A stretch of 39,327 bases of DNA from Conidiobolus incongruus B7586 (Eukaryota > Entomophthoromycota > Entomophthoromycetes > Entomophthorales > Conidiobolaceae): the NCBI GenBank assembly GCA_000697335.1, contig JNEM01013916.1, forward strand, positions 1-39,327, read 5' to 3'. A program made the translations under genes and the position numbers. The notes under the pieces were generated by a model. The model did not search any database. It was not told the origin of the DNA and saw nothing but the letters and a program-made list of their open reading frames with translations. Positions 36,055 through 39,327 of the stretch are shown one piece after another (position 1 is the stretch's first letter; each line of letters begins with the position of its first letter).

Positions 36055-37172
36055 ATGACAACGGAAAATAAAGAACAAGAATCGTCACAATTAAATATTA
36101 AGAAAACTCTTGAAACGATTTCGGGCCAGGTTAAATTAATTTCTGATAAATTAAATAAGGATTTTGAAATGTAACATAATACTAACTTTATCCTAATTTG
36201 ATTTTATTAATTTTTTCTTTTTATAGTTTTAAAAATGGCACTAAACCTATGGAATTAGGTATCAGTTTATTAGATACAAAACCACATTTATTATTAGAAT
36301 ATATCACTTTATTAAGTTATTACTCTCTGTTAAAATTGACTAAAACCGATATTAAAAATCATCCTGTCGTATTAAAATTAATTAAAACCAGAGCTTATTT
36401 GGAAAAAATTAAGCCTTTGGAAACTAAGATGAAGTATCAGATCGACAAATTGATTAAGGCAGCTTCAGTCGATTTGAATAATGTTGACCTGACTACCGAT
36501 GATCCTTATATGTTCAAACCCAACCCCAACTTGTTGGTTCAAGATGATGAGGATGAAGGTGAAGACCAAGGTAAGGAAGAGGGAGATGGGCTTTACAAAG
36601 CCCCAAGAATTGCACCCATGCCTTACGACGACAATCCCGGATACTCTAAGGAGCAAAGGAGTGAGCAGCGTAAGAAGGAGAAGGCAGCACGCTCGCGAAT
36701 GCTTCGCGATTTGGCCAATCAATATTCTGAAGGGCCCGAGCGGGAAAAGGTTATTGGTACGATGAATTTGGAGGATGACGACCGCGAGTTGATGGAGCGC
36801 GAGACGTACGAAGAGGAGAACTTCATCCGTCTCACTACGACCAAGAAGCAGAAGAAGCGCTTGGAGCGTCTTAACCAGCGCTCTCTCCACAACGAGCTCC
36901 TCGATTTCGACGACTTCCACGGCTCCGGCAAGATGGCAGAACTCGACCAATCTAACAAGCAATCCTCCCTCTCTAGAGCCAGACAGTTCACTAGGGACAG
37001 TGATGACGATGACGACGGCTTCGGCCCCGTCGGTAAGAAATCTAAGAGAAAGCACGATCGTCTCGATAATATTATTAGTGATGGATTCGACAATCCTCAA
37101 ATTTCCAACTCGAAATTCTCGTCTGCTAAGCGTAGTATGAGAAAGAAGTTGAGTAAGAAGAAAAGACACTAA
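36055..37172 (+). CDS. LCP5: Lcp5/neuroguidin, SSU processome factor (Sas10/C1D family)
   Basis: Two exons (36055-36170, 36227-37172) with a 56-nt intron (GTAACA...TAG) encode 353 aa; yeast Lcp5 is 357 aa. The Sas10/Utp3/C1D domain covers about 18-110: NGTKPMELGISLLDTKPHLL, then RAYLEKIKPLETKMKYQIDK. Conserved downstream motifs are DPYMFKPNPN, an acidic stretch, and YKAPRIAPMPYDD, with a Lys/Arg-rich nuclear/nucleolar C-terminus ending in SKKKRH. Lcp5 joins the small-subunit processome for 18S rRNA processing; metazoan neuroguidin also binds eIF4E. The short first exon supplies the N-terminus missing from exon 2. Codons 190-320 are far GC-richer than the first half of the gene. AATAAA at 37278-37283. 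Confidence 0.88.
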
Positions 37173-38016
37173 TCAGTATTCAATATGTACATCTATCCGA
37201 TTAATATAATATTATAGAATTTCTAATATATCATCAAATTTTCAATTATTTTGTAATTCATACATATTTTATGCATTAATAAAACCTATTACTATTGAAT
37301 TTTAAATAAAAAATTTCAATAATGCCTCAATCTAACAATCCAATTTTAACTACTATCTCCGTTTCAAAATACTTAAACTCATTTTGGAAATTTTCAGAAC
37401 TATTAATTTTAATAATATGTCAAATAATCAATTTTTTGCTTGAATATATAAGATAAATGTATTCGATTAACAATAATCACTTGAATTGTGATTTTAAATT
37501 TGTAAATATTCATTAATTTGTAATAAAATAATTAATTAACTATAAAGAAATGAATATTTATATGTTACTGTGTTTCATATTAACATTTAAGTACAGAGGA
37601 GGAAATCTGTAATAAAATTATAATAAATAGAAAATTCAAACTTTTAAATAAATTAAATGTTTGAATTGAAATTAAAACAATTATGATAATTTGTTACTAA
37701 TAAATATGATAACATCATTATATTGATCTTTATTTCAATTGTTTATCATTAAAAAATAGTAATTTGTTAAATTCCTTTGTATTCGATACATTCAGAGCAA
37801 TTTCAAATAGACAAATAAAGTATAAAATACAATCATCACCAAAGATTTTTTGTGTCATATATTATGATTTAGGGCAATTGGATTAATATATTAAGGAAAA
37901 TAAAATCATTGTGAAAAATACTTTTATAGTAGATATTTACTATATTAGCAAAATGACTATTGGATATGCGTTGGAGTTTTGTCATACTGATACTTTATAT
38001 TAAAATTTAGCAATTC
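37173..38016. other. AT-rich spacer downstream of LCP5
   Basis: Contains the LCP5 3' UTR (AATAAA at 37278-37283) and then AT-rich DNA with no recognisable gene. The left-hand part of the unidentified minus-strand terminal exon's 3' UTR would fall near 37950-38016. Confidence 0.45.
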
Positions 38017-38135
38017 CTATTGGCTAGTGTTTTTTGATTTCTTTTTTTTGGCCCAAATCTGTGGTGGTGGTAATAAATAATTAATGAGCTCTTCATTTAA
38101 TGCATTTTTTAAAAACTGACTATAAAAGAATGTAT
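38017..38135 (-). CDS. Probable terminal exon of an unidentified gene
   Basis: On the minus strand an open frame ends at TAG (38017-38019) and reads QFLKNALNEELINYLLPPPQ followed by IWAKKKKSKNTSQ. It carries no ATG, so it is not a gene by itself. The mixed hydrophobic, Pro and Lys-rich composition is unlike translated AT-rich spacer, where stops come about every ten codons. An acceptor-like TTGTAG immediately precedes 38135 and a second, TTATAG, lies at about 38121-38126. The upstream exon is uncertain; the ORF at 38220-38450 is one candidate. I do not recognise the protein. Confidence 0.35.
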
Positions 38136-38164
38136 CTACAATAACAAAAAATTTAAAACAAATA

Positions 38165-38237
38165 AGAGCTCAGTCGGATTTAAACCCAACGACCTATCGA
38201 TCTGCGGTCGATTGCTCTATTACTGAACTATACGCCC
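38165..38237 (-). tRNA. tRNA-Cys(GCA)-like sequence, possibly degenerate
   Basis: The minus strand aligns over its full 73 nt with eukaryotic tRNA-Cys(GCA). The anticodon stem ATCGA/TCGAT is perfect around anticodon GCA, the variable loop AGGTC matches, the discriminator is T as usual for tRNA-Cys, and T-rich terminator sequence (GTTTTAAATTTTTT) follows about 7-20 nt downstream. Oddities: D-loop G18G19 reads AA, universal U33 is C, the T-loop has one extra base and lacks the standard TTC, and the acceptor stem has one mismatch and two wobbles. These argue for a decaying or tRNA-derived copy rather than a working gene. Confidence 0.6.
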
Positions 38238-38450
38238 TTGAAATACTGTAGGGGTTATTAGCTCTTGGAGCCTCACCGAGGACGCTGATAAAGCCATTAT
38301 GCAGGCGAGGTTGTGAAGCATGGCATCTACTAACTGGTGTAAGCTAGCGATAATCAGTTCTCTAGCTATCCTGCCATGATCACTTGTAAACGGAGAGTTG
38401 TCAAGAGCGACTAGACCAGTAGCAGCGGCGGTGGCGTTAGGATCCGACAT
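38220..38450 (-). CDS. GC-rich 76-codon ORF abutting the tRNA-like sequence
   Basis: ATG-initiated frame of 76 codons on the minus strand, starting MSDPNATAAATGLVALDNSP. Its last codons run into the 5' end of the tRNA-like sequence. Codon use (GCC, ACC, CTC, GCG, CCG) and G+C near 50% are unlike all surrounding DNA. Upstream lies a pyrimidine-rich leader (about 38570-38640, CTTCTCTCTCCTCC type on the minus strand) and a TATA-like element near 38655-38670, so it has the look of a real transcription unit. No domain is recognised. It may be the 5' exon of the gene whose end is at 38017-38135 (a GTATAG donor at 38233 would keep frame), or a fragment of inserted foreign DNA. Confidence 0.4.
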   Translation of the reverse strand: MSDPNATAAATGLVALDNSPFTSDHGRIARELIIASLHQLVDAMLHNLACIMALSASSVRLQELITPTVFQGRIVQ

Positions 38451-38815
38451 ACTAAGAGTATGGAGTCACAAAATATTAATCGAAGCGAGTGTAAAATGAA
38501 TAATGGAAGATGAATCAAGTGAAACTATAAGAAGCTACTTGAGTATGCTAAAAGGGTAGTTTTTGAAAGTAGAAAAAATGTTTATTTGTGTAAATAAGAG
38601 AGAGGTAAAGGAGGAGAGAGAAGATATGAAGGAGCAGGGTCCTTCTTATAAGTGAAATATATAGGCATAAGTATGCAGCAACTGAGTAACAGTGAGGTCA
38701 CTCAGGTGTGGACTGTTAGAATGTTGATAAGGCCTAATTTGGTTAATCAGAAACTTGGTAGTGAATTTGATTGAGAAAAGGTATCTATCAAGTAACAATT
38801 GCCACAAATACCCTT
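38451..38815 (-). promoter_or_regulatory. Promoter and leader of the GC-rich ORF
   Basis: On the minus strand, TATATATTTCACTTATAAG at about 38650-38668 supplies TATA-like sequence. It is followed by a strongly pyrimidine-biased run and then about 120 bp to the ATG at 38450. G+C is clearly above that of flanking DNA from about 38220 to about 38815, where composition drops back sharply. The sharp edge suggests a distinct segment rather than local drift. Confidence 0.35.
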
Positions 38816-39327
38816 TTTACTCTTATTGATGCTTGTTGAAAATAAATTACATTTGAATGTTATTTTATCCTCAATATCATTTCAAATTACTTAGCTTGAT
38901 GCCATCATATGAATCCAATGATTTATTTTGATTCTTTTATATTTTAACAATAAATCATTAATTTTGTCTATTGGAATATATATTTATTTAATGGACCATT
39001 CAATATTTTTTCTTCTTTTATTGATCCTAATTAAGAATAAATAATGTTATTTTCAATTGGTTTTAATTTTCTATCTAATTATAATTTTTCAAATAATTTT
39101 ATATAATTATATATATAAAATAAAGATTTATCATATTTTTTATCTATTAAATCTGTTATTTGATATAATGTTTTTAAAATTCAATTTTGATTTGGATATA
39201 TTTTTTTTTCATAATATACCTTGTCTTTATATTTTATTAGTTATTTATTTTTTATTATATTTTCAAGTTTTGTTGATAATATAATAAAATTATTTGATAA
39301 ATAATTATAATTTATATTAATTAAAAT
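38816..39327. other. AT-rich end of window
   Basis: AT-rich sequence without recognisable genes. The 75-codon frame at 39057-39284 starts with a non-ATG codon and is Phe/Ile/Leu/Tyr-rich, as random AT-rich DNA would be. Confidence 0.5.

Noticed and set aside
36465-37169. 234-codon minus-strand frame opposite LCP5
   Set aside because: It arises from the GC-rich codons of LCP5; its Leu/Val-rich sequence has no recognisable domain and the plus-strand gene is clearly real.

Overview
The window is nuclear DNA from a very AT-rich eukaryote, most likely a fungus. The protein set is conserved and fungal in character: a rhodanese-plus-PTP MAPK-phosphatase type protein, ER Hsp70 (BiP/Kar2) ending in DDEL, Brr6/Brl1-type nuclear envelope proteins, Ski3, Rvb2, Trm6 and Lcp5/neuroguidin. 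Introns are tiny (48-73 nt in all 22 I could place), every donor begins GTA, and most acceptors are TAG. Exons are moderately AT-rich, with some strikingly GC-rich patches, and intergenic DNA is close to 80% A+T. I cannot name the species or phylum; an early-diverging or unusually AT-rich fungal lineage fits.

Layout. 1-7690 is a degenerate block in which I see no CpG at all. It holds a heavily mutated Ty3/gypsy-type LTR retrotransposon fossil on the minus strand (152-5803) and a diverged 120-bp tandem duplication (about 6596-6835). 9712-11791 (+) is the tyrosine phosphatase with one intron. A 4.1 kb AT-rich gap follows, then intronless KAR2/BiP (15930-17897, -) with an ERSE-like CCAAT-N9-CCACA site in its promoter. 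20648-21821 (-) is a four-exon Brr6/Brl1 family gene. A fossil DD34D mariner-like transposon lies near 22500-23650 (+).

From 25508 to 37172 the window is gene-dense: SKI3 (-, intronless, 1427 aa), a degenerate tRNA-Gly-like sequence, RVB2 (+, six exons, the first coding exon being only the ATG), a second Brr6-like membrane protein (-, three exons) convergent with RVB2, TRM6 (+, eleven exons in 1.76 kb) and LCP5/NGDN (+, two exons). The right end holds a tRNA-Cys-like sequence directly abutting a GC-rich ORF and leader of foreign-looking composition, plus a likely terminal exon of an unidentified gene.

Functional themes: SKI3, RVB2, TRM6 and LCP5 all act in RNA or RNP metabolism (cytoplasmic mRNA decay, snoRNP/chromatin remodelling, tRNA m1A58, SSU processome), and the two Brr6-type proteins act at the nuclear envelope. 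Neighbouring genes share short divergent or convergent spacers, but nothing shows a true functional operon. Exon models were built by hand from reading-frame continuity, splice signals and family similarity; transcript evidence would be needed to confirm them.
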